Assembly (NCBI GenBank): GCA_013397795.1
Contig: VZTJ01005904.1
Span: forward strand, 940,000 to 1,003,999
Direction of reading: 5' to 3'
Length of the DNA: 64,000 bases
From: Orthonyx spaldingii
Taxonomy: Eukaryota > Chordata > Aves > Passeriformes > Orthonychidae
In this document: positions 34,685 to 49,600 of the stretch, piece after piece
How the letters are laid out: each line of letters starts with the position of its first letter
Position numbering within the stretch: position 1 is the stretch's first letter
The notes under the pieces: generated by a model
Told to the model about the DNA's origin: nothing
The model's database searches: none
The model's input: the letters and a program-made list of their open reading frames with translations, nothing else
Translations under genes and position numbers: made by a program

Positions 34685-37600
34685 GTGAGGCGGCGCCGGC
34701 CCGAGCCGGGTTGGCGGTGTGGGACCCTCGTGTCGCCTGGGGCTGGCCGGGGTGGCGGCGAGGGGCTGCCGCCACCGTGTCCTTCAGGACCCGTGTCGCG
34801 GCTGCTGCGGTGCGCGGCACTGGGAGGCGGTGGCAGAGCCGCAGTGGGCTCTCCATCCTCGGCGTGGGGTTGGTAATTCTGTGACGGGCCCCTGGTGGCT
34901 TAAGGTGATGCAGGTCGGTTTAGATAACCAAAGGACAAGCGCTCTCTCGGCTCTGCTGTGTACAGCTTGTCCTCAGACGGAAATATCGCTGTACTGTGAG
35001 CAATTGCTTGTCTGTCACCGGGTGAATAGAGGAGGGCAAACTTTCAGCTCTCTGAGATGGAGTAATATGGGTGGATCTGCCCTGAGGAGGAGGTCAAGTT
35101 CAGGATTCCAGTGGCCTCAAAAAGTACACAGAGAAGGTGTAAATAAATCGAGTGGGCACGAGCACTAGGTCAGAGTCAGCTGAAGTGATAAGGTGCATGC
35201 GTATGGGGGAAGGCTTCCTGTTTTCTTTTGTACCTGAAATAAAATTGTAGTGCCTAATTAATAGGCCTGATTCTCGAGATGTGCTGCTGTCAAATGCTTC
35301 TTCTTAGTAACACCAGAATCATTCCTGGCTGGAAGGGCTATGTTCTCTGACTTGCCCCAAAGGCTAGTAGTCTTGAGCTTGAGAAAAGCTGTATGAAGTC
35401 ATTAGTGTGTTCCCTGACCTTTCTAGTTTCATAAACAGGGCCCAGAGGAATGATCAAAAAATGCAATGTCTACTGCATAGTCCTTGCCTGTGACTAGTAG
35501 GGACTTAAGGCAGGGAACCGTTTTTGCTCTACATGGCCAGAAATAAGCTGAATTGAAAAATCCGATGTCTTATAAATGGGGGTTTTTTTATAGTTTGTGG
35601 TTGAGCTTGCTACCTTGTATAGCTTTACTCTGTTACAACTAGTTAAACCTGGTCAGTTGTTACAGTCAGTAATACAGGGTGAAGCTTCACTGACTCTTTG
35701 CACATATTCTCTGCAATATGAGTTCTTCACAGGGAAGGATACAGCTGCTGCCTTGGTCACTAAAATTCATCGGACAAGACTTGACCTTGTGTGGATTTTC
35801 TGGTTTTAAAGGTCTAAGTCCCCAGCTTAGTGTAACCTTACTTAAAAAAGCAAAATCAGCTGAAATCTAAAGCTACTAGGGAGGATACTTCTTTATTTCT
35901 GATGCTTATAAATTGTCGTGTCCAGTAGCTATTCCTGTGTTTCAGAATGTGCCAATGGGGCAGGAAGAATAAACTAACACGCCTATAGCCTATGTTTGGC
36001 CTCTGTGTGAGGTCAGACTAGAACTTGCAGATTTGTGTTGCATTGCACTGCCTAGCAATCTACTTAGACCAAAGATGTAATTCTACCTTGCTGGAAAGTA
36101 TTTGCACCTTAAGTTCCTGATGACATTTCTTTCCATGAGACTGAGCATTTGGAATGGCTGGATCCAGGGAAGATGATACAAAAGGGACTTGGTCATGATA
36201 TGGCCTTGGGAATTAGGTCAAATTTCGTGTGATTAAAAAAATAACAATTTTTTTAAAATACTCAACTGAAGTTCTTCATCAGAAAGGAAAGCAGAAAAAC
36301 AGGTTTTGAGACAGGTTAGTGTTAGCCCACCTGGTGTTTGGGGTGGAAAATTCTGGATGCTGTTGTAATGAAGACCAAGAATAATTTGAACAAATGTACA
36401 CTGTGATAGTACTGTGACCTTCATCTGTTCTTCCTCCCAGACTGACTACTATGTAAACATTGCATCCTCCACCGTCCTTGCTTGCATCTGTACATGCCTA
36501 TGTACAGGAGTGTCTCTTTGATCATTCCCTTTCCAGTAGTGCACTGCTGTACACATAGTTCACAGCTACCATGAACTGTAAGAGTGAGTTTTGTGTCTCT
36601 GTGTGCTGGAAGGTTACAGAGCAGGTAATACAAGTCATGCAGAATTATGTTCACTGTCTAAACTTATATCAATGAACTGCTTCTCAGCAGAACATGGACC
36701 ATGTCCCTAATATGCAAGTTTCAGCACAGAGGAAGAATTCAAACTGGAATTGCTGTGGTATTGTATTTGTGAAAGATAGGCCTAGTACCATAAGCTGCTT
36801 GTTGGAGTGTGGCTGACAATGGCCACCAGCTTGCCTCTGTGGTTTGACAACTGCTTGTGGTTACAGAAAGTAAGACAGCAGCAGCTGATGTGTAGTTTCG
36901 CCCAGCAGTGCTGGTGGTAGCAGCAGAACAAACCTGAGAAGATGGTGTGAGTTACCTGTGTCACATCTGGAGAGCTGTGTCTTCAAGTAACACCAACAGT
37001 AAAAGGTTGAGTGTGCAGAAATGGATGGCTTGACTGCTGCCAAATTCTGGTGAAAGCTAAAGGACAGCAGCCTCATGTTACAGCTGGAGATCATTCTAAG
37101 CCAGGAACATTGTCAGAGAGGACACTGAAATTCAAGTTTGCGTTGAGACAATTAGACTTGTACTGTTGTCATGGTGTTTACACTCTCTGTAATTCTGTCT
37201 TTGTCTGAATCTCAAAGCTTAGCTTTCGGGGTTTTTTGGAAAGACTGAACTTGCTAGCAGACTCTTGAACTGATATCTGATAAAAAGTATCTTGCAAAAC
37301 ATATGTGTATGAAATACTGCAGAGTTTCCCCAAAGCTTTTATTGGCAAGCTTTCTACTGGCACTGCAGTTGAAGCATATCTGTTGTTGGAAAGCAGCAAG
37401 TGGAACAAAACTTCATGCTTTAGTTCTTGTAACGCTGTACTCATCAAGTTCTGGTGGAAGTCAGAAAGCCTAATGGGGAACTCTCAAGTTTTGGGCAGAC
37501 TGCTCAGCAGTGCGTTACTGCGTAAACAAGTCAGGAGTGTTTTGGAACTTAGGAAGGTTTGTCACAGGGAGTGTCTCTGTGCAGGGGGCTGTGTGTTGGG

Positions 37601-40600
37601 TAAATGCATGGTGCTTTGACAAGCACTTAAGGAGTCTTGAGAGGAGTGCTGCAGGTAGACCCTAAGCAGCAGTTGTAACTGGGCAGCTTACTTCACAGAT
37701 GGACAGTTGGCCAAAGTGTTGACTTTCGGAGCCTGAACGTGCATTAAATAACAGTCTGTTCTTGGCAAGCTGGGCAAGGTGATGACAGAAAGCTTTCCAC
37801 TGTAGCAACCACTGTAAGGCACACAGTGTGGCAGTGTGCCACTGCAGTGCAGCCTAGCAATGAAAGTCAAATGTCTTGTTCAGAAATAAGTGATAGAAAA
37901 TGTCACCCTGCCTGCTCTGCTAAAATAGCAAATTTGAGTGGGTCATGTTTTTGACAGGGTACTTGAGAATTTCCTTCCTATCAGCAAGATCAGGCAGTGG
38001 GTTTGTACCATTCTGAGGTGTCCTTTGTGTGTGAAGGCTTAGGGTGAGCTAAACTGGGAATAATGCAGTAGAGTATAAAGCTCCAAGTGCTTCTTCTAGC
38101 AAAGTAAAACTTGATAAAGTACTCATCTCATCTAAAGGTATCTAGATGATCACAATATGGTGACTGTGCAGCATTTAAAACTAGCATAATCAACTAGACT
38201 ACTTGTTAAAGTAATACAGTAAGCTTCATTGCCCTTACCTCTTGAGGAAAAATGTGAACGAAAAGTCAAGTTCTCAGTGTAAATACCCTTGTATGCTGTT
38301 TCTCATAAGTCTTTATTAGCTCTTCTCTCCTTCTCATTAAACCTTTTCAGGGTGGTCTTGTTCAAGTCAACACTCTTGAATGAGGGCATGTGAATACCTG
38401 TTACTATTTATGGGTTAAAAGCCAGTCCTCTCTCTGAAGTCCAGGAAGCAAACATAGAACAAATTGCAACTGTCATAATATCATCCCACATCATGTATTT
38501 AGTCCTCAATCCAGTTCCACGTATCATTTATCTTCTACTGTAGCTGAGACATAGTTTTATTGATAAGTGGGTCAAAAGGTGGGTCTTTGCTCGAGCAGAT
38601 TCTGTGCAATAACTTCAGTTGTTAAATCCTTTAAGGAGACAAGACGTAAGCTTTACAAGCTAAGTCTGATCCAGTGACTGGTGACACATGTCAGAGCCAT
38701 ACACCTGGTGTAAAGGCAGTGCCATAGAAGATAAGCACTTTGGTTAGAATACTGTCAACAAAGCATATGGGTATCCAGGAACTTGCTACATTTTGGGAAA
38801 TATCCCTTTGGCAACCTTGAAAATAGCTCAGCTGGTTAGAGCATGGTACTAATAACATTAGACTTGGAGGTTCATTTCTTATATGGGTGTTCACTTAAGA
38901 GTTGGACTTCATGATCCTTGTGGATCCCTAAAAACTCTGAATATTCAGTGACCTGGAAATAAACTGTTAACACTATTTCATCTGTTTTTGTTTCTGTACA
39001 AGTAAAAGTGGCTTCTGTGCTGCACATTTTGGTTGGGTTTGTCACCTAGACTAAAAGGTTAAATCATCTGTTTATGGTTAGTGAGAACTTGGAGAGAAGT
39101 CATTGATATTCAAACTGACAGTTAGAACTATAACAAAATACCTGTTACAGGAGCTATTAGTCCATGTAGTTAAAGAATTCTTTTTTATCGAACCAAAGCC
39201 AAACTAAAAGCCTTTGTTGTCTTAGTTCTATTCTTTAATGTTCAATGACCTGTTTCCTCTAATCAGTATTACTAAACTTAGCCCTAAGGTATACCTTAGC
39301 TTTTTGAGATTCCATAGTGCAGTGGCTTGTCTTGAGGTGTAGAAAGGGAATGTCTTGCTGTGCTTCCAGATACTGTGCAATGCAATAGTTGGGTGGTACC
39401 AATGCTCTTTAGGGTACCAGTCAGGTTTCCTGTATCTCCTGCAGAAAGACTTCTGTAGACCTGCAGAGGTGCTCGGCTGTGCAGGTCCAGTGTGGGGAAG
39501 GAAATGAGCACACAGGCTGTGCAGTGCCTGCACTGTTAAGAATAGTATTGGTTTCAAGGGATTGGGGAAGTTTATCTGAGTACTGCTGAGCTCGAGTTGC
39601 TTTTGAAAGTCCTGTTCTCCCCTTAGCCATTTTTTCAATACCTAGTTTGGATAAAATATTTGCATTTCAGCATGTTTATCGTAGACTGACTTGTGGCTAA
39701 CTGATTGGAGTCTGACTGCTTTGATCAAATCAAGCCAGAATAAGATGGAAAATGAATGGAAAGTGTAACTTGCTCAGAAAGCACTTGTGCCGTGTTTTGC
39801 AAGTGGTGCTCTTTTGAAATGTTTTATCCTTGAACAGTTCCAAATCTCCTGTCCTTCGTATTTGGCAGAGTCTGAAGCTGCAGATTCTTCCTCCACCATG
39901 AAAAGAATCAAATCTGCCCTTCCTGTAGTTGACTTCAGCATTGTACTGTTTAATAGTTGAAGCCTGTGGTGGAGTCATGACTAAACACTGACTCAGTGTG
40001 GATGTGTTTAGGGATGCATAATCAGCAGTAATTCTCTATTTCTCTACTACTACAAATCTTGCATAACACTGCAAGTCTGCTCTAACTGTAGTAAATTATG
40101 CTTTTAAAACCCATTCCAAACACTGCTAGCAGTTAGATGTTTTCAGACTCCTCTACAAAGAATAAAAACACTGATTCAGGTGACTGTTTTTCTGTTCTAC
40201 AGCCCGGGCACTGCACCTTTGCAAACATTAGCTGTTCCTTCAAGCAGTAATTCAGAAAAGGATAACTGGAAGGCTAAGAATTTCCAAGGACACTGACTAG
40301 GGAGACAGAGAAATAGAACGGCTTGGATGAAAGAAACCTCCAGAGCAAGGAAAGTGGATTTACTCTTGAGCAGCTGTTTTTTTCTGTAGAGGTTTGTAAT
40401 TAAACTAGGTTCAAGAGGCTGGTCCAAAGGTACTGAACTAATTTGGCATTGATATCTGTTACTGTGTAAGTAAAATAACCAAGTCTCTGAATAGTGCTTT
40501 TTATTAGTATATTGGTTTAACTGGTGACTTACACTTCTTTTATTTCAGTGCATACAGTGCAGACCTTGATTGTCATGTTTTAAGATTGCACTCTAGTACA

Positions 40601-43600
40601 GCGCAGAACAGAGCAAATCAAATGGAACAATGACTAATCTTTGTAGGACAGATGGCTGTGATCCAGGTAAGCGTGTGATGCCAGGGAGCTTTGATATATG
40701 CTTATTTTTAGATGGCTTGCTGAAAAAGTGTCAGCTTGAACTTTAGAGCAGTCCGGTCTCTGCTGCTTTTTATCTGGGGAAATAAATGATGCAGCAGAGT
40801 CTTCTAACAGTAAGGGAAGTATTTTATTTAAAGTTTTGTCACTTGGTAAAGCAATGCCAGTTGCACTACTGGAGGCTGTTTTAACAAGTACATAGTCCAA
40901 ATACCCTGTGAAACTGTAGCACTGAGTGAAGAGTCTGAAGTTGCTATTGTTGCTGTAACTTCTAACATAAAAAGGATGGAGAAGCCCTAACCTTCTAGTC
41001 AAGGTATAAAAAAGTGTTTTACCAACTGAAAACAGGTCCATAAAATGTTTCTTCTGTGGCTATTTCTTGAGAATCCAATTCAAAATCTGCGTTATGCCCC
41101 AGAAAATTCTCCCATGACAGTATAGTTTGTGTTGGCCACAAAGTCTATTTAAAAGTATAACTATAAGCTAGTGTACAGCTGCTTTACTCTAAAATCCAGA
41201 AAAAATGAAGCTATATATTAAGTGGTTTAAAGCCACCTCTAGACCTGGAAAAAAGCTTTAGAGATTATTTCTATGGGCCTAAGTTGTAACACCCTCTAAG
41301 TGTTAAGATATGCTGCAAATTAATGAGCAAGAGTTAGAAGCCTTTCTGTAACTTTTAGTGGCTCTTTAAGAATGTGAGTGTTACTGCTCCAGTAAAACTG
41401 GAAATATGAAGAGAATTTTTTGCTACTTAGTAGACCCATTTTTAAACTATTTAACTTACTTCTTTTTTGCTTGCCTATTTGAACTATAGGGATACTGGAC
41501 TGTCTCTAGCTCACAAAGCATATCAAAACTTTCATTTCTGATAAAAAATTAGCAATTGCAGCAATTCACTGAACTTTATCCCCATTTGACTGTAGCTGAT
41601 GGATGTCAGTAATGATGCTAAAGCATCAACTTAATGTGATCCCCTTTCAGTCATTCCTAATGAGGAATGAGTATGAACTTTTCAGTAGGTCAAATCAGGG
41701 CCATATGGCTGTTATACCTTGAATTGTGTAAAAGTAGCAATCCCTTCTCTCTCAAATGAATATTTGGTGTTTCACAGGAGGCTTTGGCTTGTTAACCCTG
41801 ATCTAGCTACTGGTTCTGTCTGGATGTTGTAAAAGTCTTTGTGCAAATGTGTCCTTAATGCAGGCCCCTGTTTTTATCTTTGGCTTCTGAGCATGGAACC
41901 TGAAGAATAAAGAATCCTTAAGCAATCTGTTTTTCTTGACTTACCCCGTTTAGAGTCTTTTGACCGTGTCACACCATAATTCTGCTGTTTATGATGTTGT
42001 TGAACTTGATCAGGTGATGATAGATACTTTTTGGTAAAAATACAGACATCCCTATGCTCATTTTTCAGAGAGCAACTCTGGACTCAAAGCATTGGATTTG
42101 CAAAGGTTAATTCCTGCCTAAAGACTGATAGTCTCTGTCATTGTGTTGCTATTAGGATTTCACTGGCTTAGTCTTTAAGGTAGGAGACATCTTGACTCCA
42201 TAGCTCCAGTACTGCAGAGTGGGGAGCTCAAAAGTTCTTGGCATAGTTTAAGTCAGCATTGTTTAAAACTTGTATGGTCAGATTTTTCAGTGTTCTGTTA
42301 ACTTTTTTTTTTTTAGTATGATGTACCTTCAGTAGATCTGGACATCAAGTGGAGCAAAGGGGAGGTAAAACTCTGTCTTGATGAAATAGACTGAAACTTA
42401 GAAACATAACAATGTCTAGTCTGACATTTTGCAGTGGGAAAAGAAGCTTTCCTACAGTAATGTACCCAGCAAAAATCTAAACTTCTAGAAACTGAAGTTT
42501 AAAGCATGTTTTCCTTCTTACTTGCTTTTTATAATTGTAGGAAATTGAGACGTAGCAACTTATGTCAAGTTGGGAAGGAAACAAACCACTGGCAAGGTTT
42601 CTGCAATAACAGTGCACTGCTGGAGCCAGTTTATTGTACTAAAGGACAGCAGGCTTTTGCATTAAGAAAATCATAATACTTTTTTTTATCCACCCTGAAT
42701 GCTACTTACTGTGATAGTCCAGAGCTCCCATTGACTGTAAATGTAGCCAAAGGGTGTAGGCTCTTGACAAAGATTACAGCTTGTATGAGACAGTCAAGAT
42801 GCTTGAATTTAGCTTCTGAGAGTCAAAGCCACAAACTTTTATCGAAAGTGAGCTGTGTGCTTTCTTTCACTCTATTTTAATGGAAATAGAGTTCTCTCAA
42901 GGCTACCATAACCTACTTGAAAAGATGGCATCAAAGTAGGTGCTGTGGCAACAGTGCAGCTTTATTCTCAGTCTGTTAGGAGTGGGGCACACGGGCAATG
43001 CAGTGCTGCTGCTGAGTGTTATGGTGGCAGATGAAGAAATGAACCAATTTTACTTCAAACTATGCTGAGCAACAACATCTGGGGAGTTTCTGCTGTTGTG
43101 GGGATGAACTGGGCTGCAGTGTCATACAATCTTGTGGAGTCTCAGCATGCTCTTTGAAGGAATCCAAATGCTATTTGCATTTGATTTATGTCTGGAAACA
43201 ATTTTTTAGGAGCAAGTTTTTTGCAAGACCTATTTGCAAGACCTTTTCCACTCAGTGGATAAGCTAGTCTAAAAAGTAAGACATAAAAATACTTAGAATT
43301 ATTTTATTAATGTAAACTAATTATAAACTAATAAATTACTCTAGTTTTCCTCCTGCATTTAAGGTAATTTGTTTACCAGAATGGCTGCATTGGATAATTG
43401 TGTATCTGAAGCTGAATGGACAGTAATGACTGGTACTCCAACTACTTGCATTCTGCTGGTGAAATTCTCTTCACTTGCCTACAGAAACAATTTTTCAACT
43501 TCTGTCTGGGCATAGCTTGGGGAGTGACTGTAGTAAGAGCTGGAAGACTGTTACCTGGTTATCTAAGCTACTGTCTTAGGACTGTCATTTGCTTCTGAGG

Positions 43601-46600
43601 TGAACTGGGAATCTCCTGAGCTTAGAGTCAGACTCAAAGTTGAATATGTTATGGTGACATAAATGAAGCTGAAGAAACATGCTTACTGTGAACACATATT
43701 TTGCCCTGAAGTCTGTTAGCAAGGAACCACTGCTTCCCATTACTAGTTTGTTGAGCACTAGCCAAATTTCTACTAGGCTGTAGAAACTTGTTTGGCATCT
43801 GAGTGGGGAAATGCAGGAGTGACTTAAGGATCTGGGTTTGTCACCTGTTTAATTATGTGGTGTAACTTGGCACCACTTTTGGCAATATTTATTCCAGTGT
43901 ACTGGCTGGCCATTAACTGCCCCAGCAGAATACAGACTCACAGTAGTCAGAGAAAGCCTCATGGTGTCTGCATGCAGTCTAATAAAGAGACAGTGCTACA
44001 CAAAATCGGTCTTGATTTAGCATCTTTCTGTGGCGTAGGATTTTGGGCTGTGAGGGACTTCTGCAGAACTGGTTTGTTTGTCCTTCTACAACAATGCTTT
44101 ATCTGCAATTCTGACTAGTGACTTTCAGTTGTCCAATGTCTTGGGTGATGCATAATCCTTTCAGGTTGAGGGCTTGCATCCAAACTGCTAAGCAGCATGA
44201 TTTTGGACTAAGAAGTTGTTGCCTTTTTTTTTTTTTTTTTTTCCAATAAATGGTATAATTATTACACTACTGAAGAAACAATTGCTACAGAAATTACACT
44301 GAATTTATCACAGGAATGAGCTATGCTCCAGGGGCTGTTCCAAACTGGGTTATGAGTTTCGTGGTAGTAGACTTTGCAGATCAGCAGGCCAGCAAGTTGG
44401 CATTATAATGCTGAATGAGCATGGCCAGAAATGCTCGTAAAAATGAAACTAGCCTGACTTGAAGTTTTGTGCCTTACTCTTGTCTCTGTGCTAGCAGACA
44501 AACAAAGCACTGGCAGTGCTCAGAATAGCTCTTGGCACCTTAGTGACTAAACAAGGATAACTCAACATAAAATGACAAGGAGAGAATAATATTTTTGATA
44601 GCCTGCATAGTGTTGAAATGACACTTTAATAGAAAATGGAAGTTTCTGTTGACTTCAGGATTGTCTCCTTCTACCAAGTTCTTGTCCAGTGAAAGTCCAT
44701 GCTTCAGGAGCTGTCTGACTTGAATAATGAAAACTGTCTAACCGTAGGAGATAGAGGTGCTAGGGCGTGCAGAAGCCCATCCTGCTGAAGAAAAGGGTGG
44801 TCTGCTCAAACAGGGCAATCATCCTTAGTGACTAAGGTCCATAGAGTAATTTCAGATGCGAATATAGCCTGAATTAAAAATAGGAACCTAAGATGTAAAT
44901 AGGTTAAGCAGTATAAAGCAGGACTCTCAAACGGCATTTTTAAATAAATCCTTCCTAACAGCTGCTCACCTGAAGAACACTGCTCTATCATTACTTACTT
45001 CTAGAGCAAGGAGAATTGCTGCAGTTCGTGGGTTTTAAGAAACATGAGGTTTAGAAATTGAACTCAATAGATAGCTCTAGTTCATGTCCAGACCAAAGGA
45101 CAGCAAACACATACTTTGTTTTAGAATATGGTTATCAAGTTGTGACTCGTAAGATACTTCATTTAGTGGACACTTAATTTTGACATATTTTTCAATCTGA
45201 GCATGTCCAGTGCTTATGATCAAAATTTGAGAAGATTTTTGAACTCACAAGGAAAGCAAAGGACTCTGTCCTTTTCTCTAACTTGCTCGCTGGGTTAGCA
45301 TGTCAAAAGTTCAAAAGGAAGTGTAGAAGGTAAAGTGAGCTCAACTGGCACTTCTACCCCCACATTGTATCTGTAAGCCTGATACGTTGCTTAGAGATTA
45401 ACTTTGTAGACTTCATGCTTAGAAGCATGAAAAGAGTTCCTGAAGATATGGGAACTTACTGTTTTTAGCTGCTTTTATCCAGTTTTAATCCTGTTTTTAG
45501 TAACTTGAGAGGAGAAATTAATATTTTCTGCAGGTGAGAACCTACATGTTAAATATTTTAAAGGACTTTCTACCTGAGGCACCAACAAAGAGTTAATGTT
45601 GTAATGTGTAATGGTGAAGTTGGTTAAAAAAATAATAGCTGAAATCAGAGGAAAATAATCCAGCACTTAACTTCTGGGAATCTCCTTCATGCACTCCGGG
45701 GGACCGAGCTGTATTCACTCTTGAGTAGAGTATTCTTATCATCGAGACAAGAGTGTTTATTTATAAAGCCTGCCTTCTGACATAAGTCTTAAATGCAATT
45801 AGTTGCTAGCACAATCAACAATATTTTACCTGGAAAAGAGAGCTTGAATGCTTTTAAACATTTAGCAATAAGATACCATAACAAAATACTCTTCTATACT
45901 TTATCACTTGTAAATTATGAACTAACTTGCATAATGTGAAAGCACACAACTAACTTATCAAGTACTTTTGTGTGACAGCCAGAAACTTGTTACTGGCTGG
46001 CAGCAATACAATGACCCATGGTCACAGACCTGCCCAGTGCAGGAAAATATCTGCAATCAAACCTGTTTTGAGCAGCCAAAAGTATTCCCCAGTGATAGCT
46101 TAAGCATAACATCCTACAAATTATATTGTACAGGGGTACCCACTCAAACTGTGACCAGATCCTGAGTTAGATGGCCTCCAAGGTAAAAAACAAAACAATA
46201 AAAAGTAAAAGGCAGTAGCTGAGAATAACCACTGTGCATCTGCCTACAGGAAAGCTGGAGGTAACTGTAGTGCCTTGTGAACATCAGCTTCGTAGGGTGC
46301 TCCTTGAGAGTCTTCTTTAAAAGTGTACTAAGACTGTTAGTTAATATGCAGTCTGACAACAGTAGACATTATTCTGTGACTTCTGGTTGTGTATGGTAAT
46401 TACAGGCTCATGGTCTTACTTTTAGGAGGTCATAACTCCTGGAAACAATTTTGTAGTAGCTGTAGCAGGAATGTCATTAGGAGAGGACTCTCTCAGTGTC
46501 TACTTTTAAAATAACGTGCAAGTTGGATTGCAAAAGTGGGATAACACTGCACCCCAAGAATGAACAGAATGCAGGCTCTCATGCAAGTTAGTATAAGGAC

Positions 46601-49600
46601 TTGTGTCAGGGTACCTGTGTATTTAACATGGTCTTGTGCAGCATTACAGCTTTACTCCCATTTGATGTCTCTTTCAGGGATGTTAGGGCTCAGTGCTGCC
46701 TCCTAGCCTTGTTCAGCAAAGCTCTCCCTAGTCATGCTCTGCTTGGTTTAACTCTGTAGTCAAACAGTCTGGTCTCCTCAGCACCAAATGTTGTAATGTA
46801 TCTCAGCCTTGTTGGCTTCTTTGGAGTTACCCAAACTTGGCGGCTTATGCTGTCAAATCTTCATCAGTCCTGGATGGATTCACTGTAAGACTTAGGGGTT
46901 TTGCTTTTAAAGATGTTGGAGGCCATGTTGTATCAGGGAGTAGAAAAGTACAGGAAGTTTGGGTAATGTCCTATGCTGATATCTGAAACATTCCCTTGAA
47001 GGGAGTAGGAGAAGCCTGTGTGGAACAAGACTTTCTTCCCCCTTCCCTCCCCACCTCCAATTTTGTATATATTGGAAATCCAGCTCCTGAGACAGTAAGA
47101 ATAGCAGATGTTTGTGCAACCTCAGAAACATCTCAAGTGGCTAGCAAATCACATATTCTGCTTGATGATATGATGACAAAATACCAGTGATTGGGATGCC
47201 ACATAAATGAGGCTCATAGCTATGCAGTTCGAGACACAGCTTACTCATGTGGCTTAGAGCCTTATCTCTATTTCTGTATCTTGAGTGTGTTTCCATACTG
47301 CTGTTGTTGCTTAAATGGAACTAATGTGTAACTTAGCAGCTTGGTTCTTTCTTCTGTTTATCCAAACTTCCGTCTAAACAATAGCTTGTGTTCTTGTTTT
47401 CAGACAAATCTACCTATCTTCAAACTGAAAGAATCTACAGTCAGAAGAAGATACAGTGACTTTGAATGGCTAAGGAATGAACTAGAAAGAGAAAGCAAGG
47501 TGAGTAAAGTGAAAGGTAAATACAAGTCTTCACAGACATACAGAGTCATGATGCTGAAATGTTTTCATTATGTTATAAAGCATGTATCATATAAAGCAGA
47601 TACTGTGGTTGAAAATGCCCATAAATAAACCAGTGTGCCAGTATTTTTATCAAGCCTCAGTGCTGCAATGCCCGAGGCTTTTTGTTTTAATGGTTTTGAG
47701 TTAATTCAGAGTTAAACTACTTGAATTCAGCTTATGTCTGTGGGCAGGTACTGTTCTTCTCTGCTCATGTTTTATTACTTCACTAGAAATGTGACTGATG
47801 AGTTGGGAAGAGGTGGATGAACTTGCTTGCAGCCTGCACTAAGGGCACTTCTGTAAATCTTTCAGGTTGTGGTACCACCTCTACCAGGAAAAGCTCTTCT
47901 CCGTCAGCTCCCCTTCCGAGGAGATGATGGTATATTTGATGACTCCTTTATAGAGGAAAGGAAGCAGGCTCTTGAACAGTTCATAAACAAGTAAGTGTTG
48001 GGTGTAGTTGTTTAAAGACAAACCCAGAGCTCAGGTCTGGAAAATGGAATTAAAGCTACTAATCCTCTTAAGGATGGTAACTGCACTAGGTTCAGAATAT
48101 TAACTTTCACATAATCTTGCAGTAGAACATCCTAACATTACTCATTCAGTGTTTAGTTTGGATATCTTAGTGCTTACCTGAACAGCTGAAATGACTGTTA
48201 GTGTTGTTGTTAATTTATGCAAATTGCTACTAAAATTATAGTGTTCAAAATAGTTCTACTTTATAATTTCTGGAAAGGTATCCTCCAACTGGGTAGGAAC
48301 AGTAGAGATTACAGTGGGCTTACAACAGTTTACTTGGATTGCAGATGTATTATCAGCTTGTGTAATGATGTATATTTTCTCTAATCATCCTGAGAATCTT
48401 TCTGAAGATGTGAAAACACTAGTCGAGGTATGCACACGTAGTTTGAAATAGACACTTTGGATTTTGTCCCTGCCTTTCAAAGGGTGAGCAGAAATTACAG
48501 TAACAAAGTCTTACAATTCTTTTTCCACCATCTGACACTGGTAACTATTGTCTGTACACTGACCTGAATAACTGGTTTGATCTCTTTAACAGTGTGCATC
48601 CAAACAGTGGGTGAGGAGTGTTGTCAGTTACCCAGCTCTTCTGGTCTCTAGAGTCAGTGCTGTTCAGACCAACCGGATTTGGGCCTGCTCCCTCAGAGAG
48701 TTCAAGCCTGACAGTTCCACTGACATTCTAATCTTGTTCAATAGTAATGCTGTTTAACAGGAACAGAGGATGCCTTTGAGTTATGCCAGAACTTATGAAA
48801 ATGTACTTGTCAGTTACTGTTAGCTCAGGCATGTGTCTCGGAGTTGCAAGTGACTAGTTCACTGAAACTGTCTGTCTTGTACAAGTAAGTGTGAGCATAT
48901 GAGATCTCTGAAGTTTTTCTTCACATAGTTGCTTCTTAGCTCAATTTAGAAGTATTGCTAGTGGTTCTGAGCAGGTGAAACACTTCAGACTGTTATTTTT
49001 GTTGTTCAAAGACAAGTGGACTGAACTTCCAAGGCATCCAATAGTACGGTGGAATGTGTTTGTGGTTTTTTAAGCTGTAAGATCAAGGCAGTCATGATGA
49101 TAAAGTACAACCTTTATCCATGCAGACTTGGAACTCTGTCTTAAAAGGGGAAGAAGTGCACTTACTCAAAGTTTTATATGCTGAGTCTAGCAATAGGCAT
49201 GGAGGAGGGCTATTGGTCTTCTGAAGCATCTGATGTGAAACTGTCATCTTACCTTGACTCTCTGGAAAACTCTGTATAGCTGACAGAAATGGAATGGCCA
49301 GTTTACAGGTATCCCTTTTTCAGTCCTACTGCAAGTAATGAATTGACTTTGTGAAAGTGTGAAACTTCTTGGTTAATTTTTCCTCCTTTGAAACATAAAA
49401 GGAGATTGTTAATGTAGATATTGATGTAGTGGCAGAGTTGAGTACATCTGGAATAAGGCTTTCCGGGCACAACTCATAGCTATTTAACTAATCAGTTTAT
49501 TCTCATGGCATGACCAACTCATTTAGCAAATATTACTGGAGTTTTGAACCATGTAAAAGCTTTAAGGCTTTTACCAAGTACTCTGCACACTAGTGAACTT

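Larger units (their letters stand above)
34150..34860. promoter_or_regulatory. SNX3: CpG island covering the SNX3 promoter and exon 1
   Basis: Dense CG dinucleotides and GC boxes (gggcggg and reverse) from about 34180 through exon 1 into the start of intron 1. No TATA box is apparent near the ATG. The start codon sits in a strong context (G at -3, G at +4). Confidence 0.85.
34685..47403 (+). other. SNX3: SNX3 intron 1
   Basis: 12.7 kb. It contains the tRNA-Ile SINE at 38815-38951, a poly(T) run near 44223-44242 and otherwise AT-rich sequence. Open frames, for example 40634-41041 on the minus strand (135 residues), have no recognisable family. Confidence 0.85.

Noticed and set aside
38820..38890. 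Possible tRNA-Ile gene
   Set aside because: The A box is good but the B box and acceptor stem are decayed, and a CR1 tail is attached. It is a SINE head.
40634..41041. 135-residue open frame on the minus strand in SNX3 intron 1
   Set aside because: Low-complexity composition, no recognisable motif, no promoter context.
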